Numbered from the stretch's first letter, positions 25,713-34,198 are shown. The stretch is 64,000 nt of DNA from Corynebacterium mastitidis DSM 44356 (GCF_000375365.1 NZ_AQXB01000001.1:124001-188000); one strand, 5' to 3'. The notes: generated by a model from the sequence alone, not told the origin. Numbers and translations are program-made.

Positions 25713-26882
25713 TCACAGCCATTGTTCTAGGGGCTTAACCATGAGGGCTGCCGCGTGTTCGCGGAGGTATTCACGCAGATAGGGCAGGGAAAAATCAATC
25801 TCCCCCGGGCTGGTCTCTACGATCATCTCCGCGTCGAGAAGGCGGCGTCGATAGTTCCAGGCATAGGAAGGGGACACCCCCATGCGCTCGGCTATCTCGC
25901 TGGTTTTGGAGGGGGCATCATCCTGAGCCATGCACACCAGGAACGTGCGGTCCACCTCGGAAAGATCGGAAAGGGCCGGTTCGTGAACGAGCTGGCCCAG
26001 TTTCCTTTGCGCCATCTCCACGCCGGATTGCGCGGCGGCCACGGTAATGCAGTTTCCCTCTCGTCGGCGGAAGGAATACTGCCCCACCAACTGGATCATG
26101 AAGGGATAGCCCCGGCAGGCTTTCACCGCTATCGCCAGGGCCTCCTTGTCCCACGCGATCCCCATATCCGTGAGAGGAAAACCGAGCGCTTCTGCCACTG
26201 CGGCATCGGAAACGCGATCGAGTTCTATGCGCTCCGCACGGCGCAGGAACGTCACGGGATTCGCGGTTTCTTTGTCCGCCAGCAGCGGCTTGATGGCCGA
26301 GGGAATGCCCGCCATGGCCACGGCGATCTCCTCCCCCTCCCGCACGAGGTGTTGAACCGTGGCGCCGAACTCGACGATCTCCTCGCTGCGCTGGTGGTGC
26401 ATCTCATCGAGGGTGATGAGCACGCCCGTAGGCGGCTGGCCGAGGCGTCGGTCCTCCTCGCGCTGGTAGGCAAAAAGATCCTTGAGCGCTTCGCGCAACG
26501 TGTAGGTGGGGTTATCGAGCACCGCGGATTCCCAGTTCACCCCGCCACCAATTCCAAAGATCGTGAGCTGCACTCCCCGCACCCGGGTCTTGTTCTGGGC
26601 CAGGATACGGACGATGTGGCTGCGTATGCGCTGCACAAAGCCGGTGGTAGCGGTCTCATTGATCACCGTCCAGCCCCGCTCGGCCGCCGCCTCATCGTCA
26701 AAGGCGTTGAGCAGGACCGTCTTCCCTACCCCGCGCGGCCCCACGACGAGGGAAACGCGCTCGTGCGCACCGGGGCCGTCATCGAGCGCATGGCCAAAGT
26801 TCTCCACCACCTCATCACGCCCCACCAGGAGGGGCGGCGTGGCACCCAGGGTGGCCTTGAACGGGTTCCGCTGAGGATTCAT
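25713..26882 (-). CDS. P-loop ATPase with C-terminal winged helix
   Basis: A 389-residue AAA/STAND-like ATPase. Walker A GPRGVGKT is at about 48-55 and Walker B TLDEMHH at 157-163. The last 90 residues contain a helix-turn-helix (TSEIAERMGVSPSYAWNYRRRL), so it may bind DNA. Family members start MNPQRNPF, matching ATG at 26882; TATGGT 7 nt upstream and absence of a ribosome site suggest a leaderless mRNA. Its promoter region carries five phased heptamers. It is lower in GC than the flanking deo genes and breaks their cluster, which suggests insertion. Biological role unknown. Confidence 0.85.
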   Translation of the reverse strand: MNPQRNPFKATLGATPPLLVGRDEVVENFGHALDDGPGAHERVSLVVGPRGVGKTVLLNAFDDEAAAERGWTVINETATTGFVQRIRSHIVRILAQNKTRVRGVQLTIFGIGGGVNWESAVLDNPTYTLREALKDLFAYQREEDRRLGQPPTGVLITLDEMHHQRSEEIVEFGATVQHLVREGEEIAVAMAGIPSAIKPLLADKETANPVTFLRRAERIELDRVSDAAVAEALGFPLTDMGIAWDKEALAIAVKACRGYPFMIQLVGQYSFRRREGNCITVAAAQSGVEMAQRKLGQLVHEPALSDLSEVDRTFLVCMAQDDAPSKTSEIAERMGVSPSYAWNYRRRLLDAEMIVETSPGEIDFSLPYLREYLREHAAALMVKPLEQWL

Positions 26883-26889
26883 GCTTACG

Positions 26890-26895
26890 ACCATA
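26890..26895 (-). promoter_or_regulatory. -10 box for leaderless ATPase mRNA
   Basis: TATGGT on the minus strand ends 7 nt before the ATG at 26882. It lies between the start codon and the heptamer array, where a repressor on the array could block it. Confidence 0.45.
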
Positions 26896-26908
26896 GCGGA
26901 GCGGGCTT

Positions 26909-26954
26909 ATGAATCGGTATGAATCTTATGAATCGTTGTGAATCCTTGTGAACG
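26909..26954 (-). repeat. Five phased heptamer repeats (GATTCAT/C)
   Basis: On the plus strand ATGAATC occurs at 26909, 26919 and 26928, GTGAATC at 26938 and GTGAACG at 26948; spacings are 10, 9, 10 and 10 bp, about one helical turn. One further copy in inverted orientation, GATTCAT at 26876-26882, overlaps the ATPase start codon. The array directly precedes the ATPase promoter. Confidence 0.75.
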
Positions 26955-26996
26955 CGACGGCCCCGATGGCGCGAAGCCACGTTGTGTTTTCCGAAC

Positions 26997-27341
26997 CTAG
27001 CCGGCCTCCCGGACAGCGCAGTGGGCTTTCCTCGACGCGACCAGAAGCATGGCGACCACCAGGGCGGCTACCGGAATACCTATCCCACCAATAAGAGCGT
27101 CATCCCCCACCAGGCAGAGGGCACTACCCACGAACAAAGGAATGCTGCTCATGCTTATATACCTTGCCGCAGCCTTATGCCCCTTGATCCACGATTCATC
27201 GCTGGAAAGCAAAATGGGCGTTCTTATTCCCACCCACGTGTTTTTCGGAAGCGTTCCCCTGCCCGACTTCATGCCGATAGATAGGACCCCGATTCCGGCC
27301 GCGAGCCACACGATTGCCATGATGGCGGCAAAAAGCGTCAC
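26997..27341 (-). CDS. SdpI-family membrane protein
   Basis: A 114-residue protein with three hydrophobic segments (about 2-22, 62-79, 83-102) and the loop LPKNTWVGIRTPILLSSDE followed by W-KGHKAAARY, the signature of the SdpI C-terminal family. SdpI protects Bacillus from the SDP toxin; most relatives have no assigned role. GTG at 27341 has AAGGAG upstream. It lies upstream of the ATPase gene on the same strand, separated from it by the heptamer array. Confidence 0.82.
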   Translation of the reverse strand: MTLFAAIMAIVWLAAGIGVLSIGMKSGRGTLPKNTWVGIRTPILLSSDESWIKGHKAAARYISMSSIPLFVGSALCLVGDDALIGGIGIPVAALVVAMLLVASRKAHCAVREAG

Positions 27342-27393
27342 CTCAACCTCTCCTTAACGTATTTGCTTCAGTACACCCACAACAGGGGACGCG

Positions 27394-29103
27394 CTACCCT
27401 TGCCCATTGTCGCGCGGGTTTCTGGCTTGCCCCACCCCCAGCAGCCCCGCCACCTGCGCGCATAGCGCGTCTAGCCGGTCGAGCGCCTGGGCGCGCTCGG
27501 GCCGGATCGCCTCGACGTAGCACTTGAGCTTGGGCTCGGTGCCCGAGGGGCGCAGGATCACCCGGTCCTCGTCCTCCGTGCGCAGCACCGCACCGGGGGT
27601 GGCGGGCAGGCCCCGGTAGCCCGCCCCGAGGTCGGCCACCTCGCGCACCTGCGCCCCGGCCAGGCGGGCCGGTGGATGATCCAGCAGGCGGCGGATCGCG
27701 GCGCGGGCCTCCTCCGGGGAGTCCACGCGCACCGTCAGCGGGCGGGTGCGGTAGCAGCCGTAGGTGGCGTCGATCCGCTCGCCCAGCGCGCGCAGGTCGC
27801 ACCGCGCGGCCAGCTCCGCCACGCGCAGGCAGGCGGAGATTCCGTCCTTGTCCCGCACCGCCTGGGGGTCCGTGCAGTAGCCGATGGCCTCCTCGTAGCC
27901 GAAGGCCAGCCCCGGCACCCGGCCGATCCACTTGAAGCCGGTGAGCGTGGGGGCAAAGCCCAGGCCGTGTCGGTGCGCGATGCGCTCGAGCAGGCGGGAG
28001 CTGACCACGGAGCACGCCAGGGTTCCGCCGCCGGGGCCCAGCCGCCGCGCGGCGTCCTCCCCCAGCAGCGCGCCCACGCGGTCCCCGCTAAGGCGGGTCC
28101 ACCCGCCCCCACCGTCGGGGATGGCCACCGCGCAGCGGTCCGCGTCCGGGTCCAGGGCCAGCACCAGCCGCGCCCCGGCCTCGGTGGCGGCGGCGTAGGC
28201 CAGGTCGAGCGCCCCGGGCTCCTCGGGGTTGGGGAACTCAACGGTGGGAAAGTCCGGGTCGGGTCGCTGCTGGGCGGCCACCGGGGTTACGGATGCAAAG
28301 CCCGCCTCGCGCAGCACGCGGACCAGGAGGTCCCCGCCCACGCCGTGCATGGCGGTGACCACGATGGGCAGGTCGCGGCGGGCCGCCGCGTCCGCCCCGC
28401 CCGGCCCCGTCCCGGCGGCGGACAGCGCCGCGACCACCCGGCGCGCGTAGCGCTCCACGATCTCCCCGCCCAGCTCCGTGACGTCCTCGCTCGCGCGCGG
28501 CACCTCGTCCGCGTGGCCCACGGCGGCGATCTCGCGGGCGATCTGCGCGTCCGCCGGGGCGATGAGCTGCACGCCCCGCGCCTCGTCCGAGTCCACCGCG
28601 CGCCCGCCCAGGTACACCTTGTAGCCGTTATCGCGCGGCGGGTTATGCGAGGCGGTGATCATCACCCCGGCCTCACAGGCCAGCTCGCGCACGGCGTAGG
28701 CGGTCACGGGCGTGGGCTGGCGCGGCGGCAGCGCCAGGACCTCGCAGCCCGCCGCCGCCAGCACCTGGGCCGCGGCGCGGGCGAACTCTGCGGAGCCGTG
28801 CCGGGCGTCGCAGCCCACGACCACGCGCGGGCGCTCCACCTGGGAGACCAGCCAGCGGGCCAGCCCGGCGCTGGTGCGGATCACGGTGGCCAGGTTCATC
28901 CGGCTCTCCCCCGCGCCGAGCGGCGCGCGCAGCCCGGCGGTGCCGAACTCCGGCGGCCCGGCGAAGCGCTCGCTCAGCTCCGGGGAGCGCCGCGCAAGGA
29001 GCGCGTCGATCTCCGCGCGGGTGCGGGGGTCGGGGTCGTGGTCGCGCCAGCGGCGCGCCCGGTCCAGCACCTCAGAGCTAGGGTTCCGCGTGCCGCTCGG
29101 CAT
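27394..29103 (-). CDS. Phosphohexomutase, likely phosphopentomutase role
   Basis: An alpha-D-phosphohexomutase family enzyme of 569 residues. The phosphoserine loop is ITASHNPP with S152, the metal site DPDADR at 318-323, the sugar loop GDRVG and the end RPSGTEPKLK. Family members interconvert mannose, glucose or pentose phosphates. Its place directly after deoC and next to deoA, cdd and deoD suggests it converts (deoxy)ribose-1-phosphate to the 5-phosphate, replacing DeoB. ATG at 29103 has GGAGGGG 7 nt upstream; only 4 nt separate it from deoC. Confidence 0.88.
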   Translation of the reverse strand: MPSGTRNPSSEVLDRARRWRDHDPDPRTRAEIDALLARRSPELSERFAGPPEFGTAGLRAPLGAGESRMNLATVIRTSAGLARWLVSQVERPRVVVGCDARHGSAEFARAAAQVLAAAGCEVLALPPRQPTPVTAYAVRELACEAGVMITASHNPPRDNGYKVYLGGRAVDSDEARGVQLIAPADAQIAREIAAVGHADEVPRASEDVTELGGEIVERYARRVVAALSAAGTGPGGADAAARRDLPIVVTAMHGVGGDLLVRVLREAGFASVTPVAAQQRPDPDFPTVEFPNPEEPGALDLAYAAATEAGARLVLALDPDADRCAVAIPDGGGGWTRLSGDRVGALLGEDAARRLGPGGGTLACSVVSSRLLERIAHRHGLGFAPTLTGFKWIGRVPGLAFGYEEAIGYCTDPQAVRDKDGISACLRVAELAARCDLRALGERIDATYGCYRTRPLTVRVDSPEEARAAIRRLLDHPPARLAGAQVREVADLGAGYRGLPATPGAVLRTEDEDRVILRPSGTEPKLKCYVEAIRPERAQALDRLDALCAQVAGLLGVGQARNPRDNGQG

Positions 29104-29107
29104 CGGC

Positions 29108-29743
29108 CTACCCCTCCACCACGGCGCGGCTGGACGAGCAGCCCAGGCGGGTGGCCCCGGCGTCGATCATGGCGCGCGCCGTGGCGGCGTCGCGGATGCC
29201 GCCGGAGGCCTTGACCCCCAGGCGCTCCCCCACGGTCTCCCGCATGAGGCGCACGGCGTGCTCGGTGGCCCCGCCCGCCGGGTGGAAGCCCGTGGAGGTT
29301 TTGACGAAGTCCGCCTCGGCGGCCTCGGCGGCGCGGCAGGCGCCCACGATCTGGGCGTCCTCCAGCGCGGCGGACTCGATGATGACCTTGAGCACCACGC
29401 CGGGGGCCGCCCGGCGCACGGCGCGGATCTCCTCCTCTACCAGGTCCATGCGCCCCTGGCGGGCGGCGGAGACGTTGATGACCATGTCGATCTCCTCCGC
29501 GCCCTGGGCGGCGGCCAGGGCGGCCTCGGCGGCCTTGACCTGGCCGTGGTGCGCGCCGGAGGGGAAGCCGCACACCACCGCCAGGTGCAGCCCCTCGGGC
29601 ACCTCCAGGGGAAGCTGGGAGGGCGAGACGCACACGGAGTAGCAGCCGAGGTCCGCGGCCTCGGCCACGAGCTCCGCGACCTGCTCGGCGGTGGCCTCCG
29701 GCTTGAGCAGGGTGTGGTCGATCATGCGGGCGATGCTGGTCAT
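29108..29743 (-). CDS. deoC: Deoxyribose-phosphate aldolase
   Basis: Splits 2-deoxyribose-5-phosphate to glyceraldehyde-3-phosphate and acetaldehyde. The 211-residue TIM barrel has the Schiff-base K148 in DFVKTSTGF, the relay K178 in [10 protein letters not shown] and D86 in EIDMVIN. ATG at 29743 has AAGGAG 10 nt upstream; the open frame extends to a TTG at 29770 that is less likely. It is 28 nt after deoA and 4 nt before the mutase gene. Confidence 0.95.
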   Translation of the reverse strand: MTSIARMIDHTLLKPEATAEQVAELVAEAADLGCYSVCVSPSQLPLEVPEGLHLAVVCGFPSGAHHGQVKAAEAALAAAQGAEEIDMVINVSAARQGRMDLVEEEIRAVRRAAPGVVLKVIIESAALEDAQIVGACRAAEAAEADFVKTSTGFHPAGGATEHAVRLMRETVGERLGVKASGGIRDAATARAMIDAGATRLGCSSSRAVVEG

Positions 29744-29771
29744 GAGGTGAGGGCTCCTTAGCGTAGGCAAC

Positions 29772-31076
29772 TTATGCGCCGGGGTGGGCGTCGATGGTCT
29801 CGTAGATCAGGGTGCGCGCGGCGGGTTGCTGCGGGCCGACGCCCAGCCCCGGCAGCACCGCCTCCAGGGCGCGATCCATGCGCTCCGGGGTGTCGGTGTG
29901 CAGGGTGAGCAGCGGCTGCCCCGGCGTCACGCGCTGCCCGTGCTCCACGTGCAGCTCGATGCCCGCCGCGGCCTGCACCGCGTCCTCCTTGCGCGCCCGC
30001 CCGGCGCCCAGGCGCCACGATCCTACCCCCAGGGCGAGGGCGTCGAGCGTATCGACGTACCCCTCCCGCCGCGCGCGCACCTGATGGGTGTGCCGGGCGG
30101 TGGGCAGCGGGGCGTCCGGGTCCCCGCCCTGGGCGCGCACCATGCGCCGCCAGGTGTCCATCGCGCGGCCGTCGTCCAGCGCCTCCTCCACCTCGGCGTC
30201 GGGGATGCCCGCGATCTCCAGCATGGCCCGGGCCAGCGCGCAGGTCAGCTCCCGCACGTCGCTCGGCCCGCCCCCGCCGAGCACCTCCACGGCCTCGCGC
30301 ACCTCCAGGGCGTTGCCGATGGTGCGGCCCAGCGGCACGTCCATGTTGGTGAGCAGGGCGCGGGTGGCCACCCCGGCGTCCGCGCCGATGTCCACCATCG
30401 TGCGCGCCAGCTCCCGGGCCGAGTCCACGGTGCGCATGAACGCCCCCGACCCCACCTTGACGTCCAGCACCAGCCCGGAGGTGCCCTCCGCGATCTTCTT
30501 GCTCATGATCGAGCTGGCGATCAGGGGGATGCTGTCCACCGTGCCGGTGACGTCCCGCAGCGCGTAGAGCTTCCTATCCGCCGGGGCCAGGTCCGCGCTG
30601 GCGGCGGCCACCACCGCGCCCACCTCGCCCAGGATGGTGCGCATGCACGGGGCGCTCAGCTCGGGCGACCAGCCGGGAATGGACTCGAGCTTGTCCAGGG
30701 TGCCGCCGGTGTGTCCCAGGCCGCGCCCGGAGAGCTGCGGCACCGCCACCCCGAAGCTCGCCACCAGGGGCCCGAGCGCAAGCGTGATCTTATCGCCCAC
30801 CCCGCCCGTGGAGTGCTTGTCCACCGTGGGCCTGGGCAGCGCGCCCAGGTCCAGGGTGGTGCCGCTGGCGATCATCGCCTCCGTCCAACGGGCCACCTCG
30901 CGGCGGCTCATGCCACGCAGGAAGATCGCCATCGCCAGCGCCGCCATCTGCTCCTCGCTGACTACCCCGCGCGTGTAGGCATCCACCACCCACGCGATGT
31001 GGGAATCCTCCCACTGCCCGCCGTCGCGTTTGATACGGATAATGTCCACCGCGTCGAAGCGCTCGGTGCTGCTCAT
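29772..31076 (-). CDS. deoA: Thymidine phosphorylase
   Basis: Phosphorolyses thymidine and deoxyuridine to base and deoxyribose-1-phosphate. The 434-residue protein contains the family signature [16 protein letters not shown], the phosphate-binding [10 protein letters not shown], and [14 protein letters not shown] at 31076 has AGGG 4 nt upstream and starts [19 protein letters not shown], as in homologues. First gene of deoA-deoC-mutase, divergent from cdd-nupC across a 146-nt region with a palindromic operator candidate. Confidence 0.95.
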   Translation of the reverse strand: MSSTERFDAVDIIRIKRDGGQWEDSHIAWVVDAYTRGVVSEEQMAALAMAIFLRGMSRREVARWTEAMIASGTTLDLGALPRPTVDKHSTGGVGDKITLALGPLVASFGVAVPQLSGRGLGHTGGTLDKLESIPGWSPELSAPCMRTILGEVGAVVAAASADLAPADRKLYALRDVTGTVDSIPLIASSIMSKKIAEGTSGLVLDVKVGSGAFMRTVDSARELARTMVDIGADAGVATRALLTNMDVPLGRTIGNALEVREAVEVLGGGGPSDVRELTCALARAMLEIAGIPDAEVEEALDDGRAMDTWRRMVRAQGGDPDAPLPTARHTHQVRARREGYVDTLDALALGVGSWRLGAGRARKEDAVQAAAGIELHVEHGQRVTPGQPLLTLHTDTPERMDRALEAVLPGLGVGPQQPAARTLIYETIDAHPGA

Positions 31077-31124
31077 GATCCCTGACGTACCCCTTCCAGC
31101 GTGGGAATATGCGGCCCGGGAAAG

Positions 31125-31154
31125 TTGTCCGGCTCCCGCGTCAAAGCCTATCAT
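31125..31154 (+). promoter_or_regulatory. Putative cdd-nupC promoter
   Basis: TTGTCC (31125-31130) and TATCAT (31149-31154) are 18 bp apart. TATCAT matches TATAAT at five of six positions, and TTGTCC matches TTGACA at four. The palindrome at 31166-31189 lies just past the expected start site. Confidence 0.6.
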
Positions 31155-31165
31155 CAGAAAAAACT

Positions 31166-31189
31166 CAGGGAACCGCATGCGTATCCCTG
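31166..31189. promoter_or_regulatory. Palindromic operator candidate between deoA and cdd
   Basis: CAGGGA and TCCCTG flank the perfect octamer palindrome CGCATGCG with 2-nt spacers on each side, giving a 24-bp dyad with 20 symmetric positions. It sits about 12 nt downstream of the cdd -10 box. The half-site ATCCCTG recurs at 24785-24791 before deoD. A nucleoside-responsive repressor is inferred; none is encoded nearby. Confidence 0.55.
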
Positions 31190-31222
31190 TGACCTCCCCC
31201 GATAGCCCCGGAGACCACGCCC

Positions 31223-31774
31223 ATGACCACCCCCGCACCCCCACCCTCCCCCGAGCCCGCCGAGCCCGCTAGGGTCGCTCCCCGGCTCCTGGCCGCCGCG
31301 CGCGAGGCCGCCCGCCGCGCCTGGGCCCCGTACAGCGCCTTCCCCGTGGGGGCGGCGGTGCTGACCTCCGAGGGCGAGATCGTCCTCGGGTGCAACGTGG
31401 AAAACGCCGCCTACGGCGAGGCGATCTGCGCCGAGCGCAACGCCGTGACCAGCATGGTGGCCACCGGGGCGCGCCCGGGCCGCGACGCGACAGACGACGG
31501 GGACGCGGGGGCCGCCGCCGGGGCGTCGAAAGCCCCCTTCCCCGAGGTCGGCCCGCCGCCCACCGTCGTTGCCGTGGCGGTCGTGGGCCTCAAGGCCGCC
31601 CCCTGCTGGCCCTGCGGCGCCTGCCGCCAGGTGCTGCGCGAGTTCCACTGCCAGCACGTCATCGTCGAGGACGAGTCCGGCCGACCGCTCATCCTCCCCT
31701 TCGACCAGATCCTGCCTCACTCCTTCGGCCCGGAGGCACTGGATACCCCCGCCCCGCACGCACCCGGAGAGTAA
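31223..31774 (+). CDS. cdd: Cytidine deaminase
   Basis: Deaminates cytidine and deoxycytidine. The zinc motif is complete: CAERNA in EAICAERNA and PCWPCGACRQVL. At 183 residues it is longer than the usual 130: a Pro-rich N-terminal extension (about 18 residues) and a Gly/Ala/Asp-rich insertion around 82-110 between the two halves of the core account for the difference. ATG at 31223 was chosen as first in frame; no good ribosome site is seen, so the exact start is uncertain. nupC follows after 4 nt. Confidence 0.92.
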   Translation: MTTPAPPPSPEPAEPARVAPRLLAAAREAARRAWAPYSAFPVGAAVLTSEGEIVLGCNVENAAYGEAICAERNAVTSMVATGARPGRDATDDGDAGAAAGASKAPFPEVGPPPTVVAVAVVGLKAAPCWPCGACRQVLREFHCQHVIVEDESGRPLILPFDQILPHSFGPEALDTPAPHAPGE

Positions 31775-31778
31775 CGTC

Positions 31779-32996
31779 ATGGATCGCTTTCAAGGCCTCA
31801 TCGGCATCGCCTGCATCTTTGCCCTCATCGTCGCCTTTTCCAGCAGCCGCCGCAACATCAAGTGGCGCACCCTCGGCGTGGGCTTCGGGCTCCAGGCCCT
31901 CTTCGCGCTCCTCGTGCTCAAGTGGGAGCCCGGCTTCCAGGCCCTCAAGGCCACCGCCAACGGAGTATCCCGGCTCATCGACTTCACCAACGAGGGCACC
32001 AGCTTTGTCTTTGGCTCCCTCTTTGACACCGAGGGCAACTCCTTCGTGTTTGCCCTCAACGTCCTGCCCATCATCGTGTTCTTGGGGGCGATCATCGGCG
32101 CGCTGTACTACCTGCGCGTGCTCCAATGGTTCGTGGAGATCGTGGGCACCGCGCTCAACAAGATCCTGGGCACCTCCAAGCTGGAATCCGTGTGGGCCTC
32201 CACCGTGATCTTCCTCGGCCAGTCCGAGGCTCCCCTCGTGATTAAGCCCTGGCTGCCCAAGCTCACCCGCTCCGAGCTCTTCGCCTGCATGACCGGCGGC
32301 TTCGCCTCCGTGGCCGGGTCCACCCTCATCGGCTACTCCCTGCTCGGCGCGCCCCTGGAATACCTGCTGGCCGCCTCCGTCATGAACGCCCCCGGCTCCC
32401 TCATCGTGGCCAAGGGCCTCATGCCGGAGACCGAGCAGTCCGTGGCCAGCGCCAACGTGCGCGACATCCGGGACGCCGAGAACCGCAACCTCATCGACGC
32501 CCTCGGCGCCGGGGCCCTCTCCGGCGGGCGCATCGCCGTGACTGTGGCCTGCCTGCTCGTGGCCTTCATCGCGCTCATCGCCATGGCCTCCGCCGCGCTC
32601 GGCGGCATCGGGCACCTCTTTGGGCAGGAGAACTGGTCCCTCGACGGCCTCTTCGGCCTCCTGTTTAGCCCCGTGGCCTGGGCGATCGGTGTGCCCTGGG
32701 ACGAGGCCTCGCTGGTGGGCAACTTCATCGGCCAAAAGACCATCCTCAACGAGTTTGTGGGCTACACCAGCTTCTCCGAGCACGTGGACACCATGAGCGC
32801 CAAGGCCGTGATGCTCAGCACCTTTGCGCTGGCGGGCTTTGCCAACCTCGCCTCCATCGCCATCCAGATCGGCTCCTTCGGCGCGATATGCCCGGAGCGG
32901 CGTTCCGACGTCGCGGAGCTAGGGCTACGCGCGCTCTTCGCCGGGTTCCTCACCAACATGCTCAACGCGGCGATCGTGGGGGTTATCGCTTTTTAG
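31779..32996 (+). CDS. nupC: Concentrative nucleoside transporter
   Basis: A CNT-family, cation-coupled nucleoside importer of the inner membrane. The 405-residue protein has about eight to ten membrane segments, the conserved VFLGQSEAPL near residue 145, MTGGFASVAGS and the C-terminal motif CGF-like region ALAGFANLASIAIQIG. ATG at 31779 has GGAGAG upstream and is 4 nt after the cdd stop, so import and deamination are co-expressed. The stop codon runs into the hairpin at 32996-33026. Confidence 0.93.
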   Translation: MDRFQGLIGIACIFALIVAFSSSRRNIKWRTLGVGFGLQALFALLVLKWEPGFQALKATANGVSRLIDFTNEGTSFVFGSLFDTEGNSFVFALNVLPIIVFLGAIIGALYYLRVLQWFVEIVGTALNKILGTSKLESVWASTVIFLGQSEAPLVIKPWLPKLTRSELFACMTGGFASVAGSTLIGYSLLGAPLEYLLAASVMNAPGSLIVAKGLMPETEQSVASANVRDIRDAENRNLIDALGAGALSGGRIAVTVACLLVAFIALIAMASAALGGIGHLFGQENWSLDGLFGLLFSPVAWAIGVPWDEASLVGNFIGQKTILNEFVGYTSFSEHVDTMSAKAVMLSTFALAGFANLASIAIQIGSFGAICPERRSDVAELGLRALFAGFLTNMLNAAIVGVIAF

Positions 32997-33026
32997 GGAG
33001 GGGTGACACGTGCACTCACCCCTCCC
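32996..33026. terminator. 11-bp hairpin between convergent nupC and unknown gene
   Basis: GGGAGGGGTGA and TCACCCCTCCC pair perfectly around a 9-nt loop that starts at the last base of the nupC stop codon. No T run follows on either strand, but the position between convergent genes suits a bidirectional termination role. Confidence 0.55.
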
Positions 33027-33037
33027 CCTCCGAAGGC

Positions 33038-33340
33038 TCAATCCTTTATCACGTCAATAAAGTAGGCCATCATGGAGAAGTCCGGGTCCTGCGAGGCGAC
33101 CTCCTCGATCACCGCCTCCACATCTGCCTCGCCCGGGGTAAACACCTTTTTGATAACAGGGTTCACCAGCATGATCTTCAGCTTTCCCGTGGCGAATATC
33201 GCGTTGATGGACGCGGCGATCTCCTCCCGGGTAGGAGCAAAGGGATCGTAGCCAAAGAAGCGGTACACATCGTACAGGGAGGGCCAGTCCCTATCCTCTT
33301 CAATGTACTCTTCTACCCAAGAGTAAAAGTCTTCCCTCAT
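33038..33340 (-). CDS. Small acidic protein of unknown function
   Basis: A 100-residue, strongly acidic protein (MREDFYSWVEEYIEEDRDWP, ending MMAYFIDVIKD) without signal peptide or membrane helix. ATG at 33340 has GGAGGAG 5 nt upstream, an excellent ribosome site. It follows the larger unknown gene by 26 nt on the same strand. Codon use is less GC-biased than in the deo genes. The size, acidity and pairing resemble immunity proteins, but there is no family evidence. Confidence 0.75.
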   Translation of the reverse strand: MREDFYSWVEEYIEEDRDWPSLYDVYRFFGYDPFAPTREEIAASINAIFATGKLKIMLVNPVIKKVFTPGEADVEAVIEEVASQDPDFSMMAYFIDVIKD

Positions 33341-33366
33341 ATCAGCTCCTCCGCTGTTCCTCCGTA

Positions 33367-34068
33367 TTACTTTGCTAAAGCAGGAGCCGCCCGCACGCAG
33401 AACTGCCTCCACGTCGCTTCCGCCACGCTCGGGGTGAGGAGTTCAAAGGCCTCCGCCAGCCGCAGGGGCGTGAACTGCTTGCACCGCACCACGGTACTGT
33501 CCCCCTTCGAGTTCCTCACCCGGTACGGAATATGTGCGGCGCTGTCCGAAATATCCTGGAAGATCAGGCTAGGGTCCGCGTCCCGGTAAGAATGAGAGCG
33601 GATCAGATACTCCGGGCGGAGGGGCTGCCAGCCCCCACCACCCCGGCTGCCAACGCTCATGGCGAGGGACGTGGGAGCCACCGGGGTGAGGGCGGCAAGA
33701 ACGAGCGACCACACCGCAAAAAGCGGGCGGAGGGGAAGGCGGTCCCCCGTCACCGCCACCGTGAGCAGGAATGTGGCACACTCCCTCTCCTCCGGCGCCT
33801 CCACCGACGTCGCGGGCAGATTGTAGTAATCGTGCACCTCCCAGAGCGCCGCGGAGGCGGCGGGGGCCGCGCTGATGCTCCACTCGGATTCCCCGGTGCA
33901 CGAAAACCCTAAAATCCTTTCGCAGTCCCGAAAATCCCGTAGCGGGTCTACACCCTCATTCAGACCCGTTCCCTGCGGGTAGGAGGCGGCCAACTCCATG
34001 CTGGCGGACAGGCTATCCCCGCCGATTAACAGGGGTTTCCTTAGCCCCGCGTATTGCTCATCGTGCAT
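33367..34068 (-). CDS. Unknown protein, partner of the small acidic gene
   Basis: From ATG at 34068 the product has 233 residues; the frame is open to GTGs at 34170 and 34188, so up to 273 are possible. GGCGGGG lies 6 nt before the ATG. I recognise no domain. There is one hydrophobic stretch in the middle (RPLFAVWSLVLAALTPVAPTS, a possible membrane segment), a Gly-rich loop after it, and an RSHSYRDADPSLIFQDISDS segment. It is divergent from phoD and lies in a patch of atypical composition with the acidic gene. Confidence 0.65.
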   Translation of the reverse strand: MHDEQYAGLRKPLLIGGDSLSASMELAASYPQGTGLNEGVDPLRDFRDCERILGFSCTGESEWSISAAPAASAALWEVHDYYNLPATSVEAPEERECATFLLTVAVTGDRLPLRPLFAVWSLVLAALTPVAPTSLAMSVGSRGGGGWQPLRPEYLIRSHSYRDADPSLIFQDISDSAAHIPYRVRNSKGDSTVVRCKQFTPLRLAEAFELLTPSVAEATWRQFCVRAAPALAK

Positions 34069-34198
34069 ATCTGACCCCGCCTGCTCACGCGCCGAGAACG
34101 CCCATCGGATGTAGCGCAGCTCCCCTCGCGGAGGTGCGCTGCGTAGAAATATATCCTCCCGTTCACCCACCCGCCATACCCCATTCACCTCCTCCCCC

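Noticed and set aside
26909..26954. Heptamer array as a CRISPR or plasmid-type origin
   Set aside because: Units are 7 bp with 2-3 bp spacing, far from CRISPR size, and no replication gene is nearby; a regulatory array fits better.
27049..27357. Plus-strand frame of 102 codons opposite the SdpI-like gene
   Set aside because: The minus strand encodes the SdpI signature with a good ribosome site; the plus-strand frame has neither.
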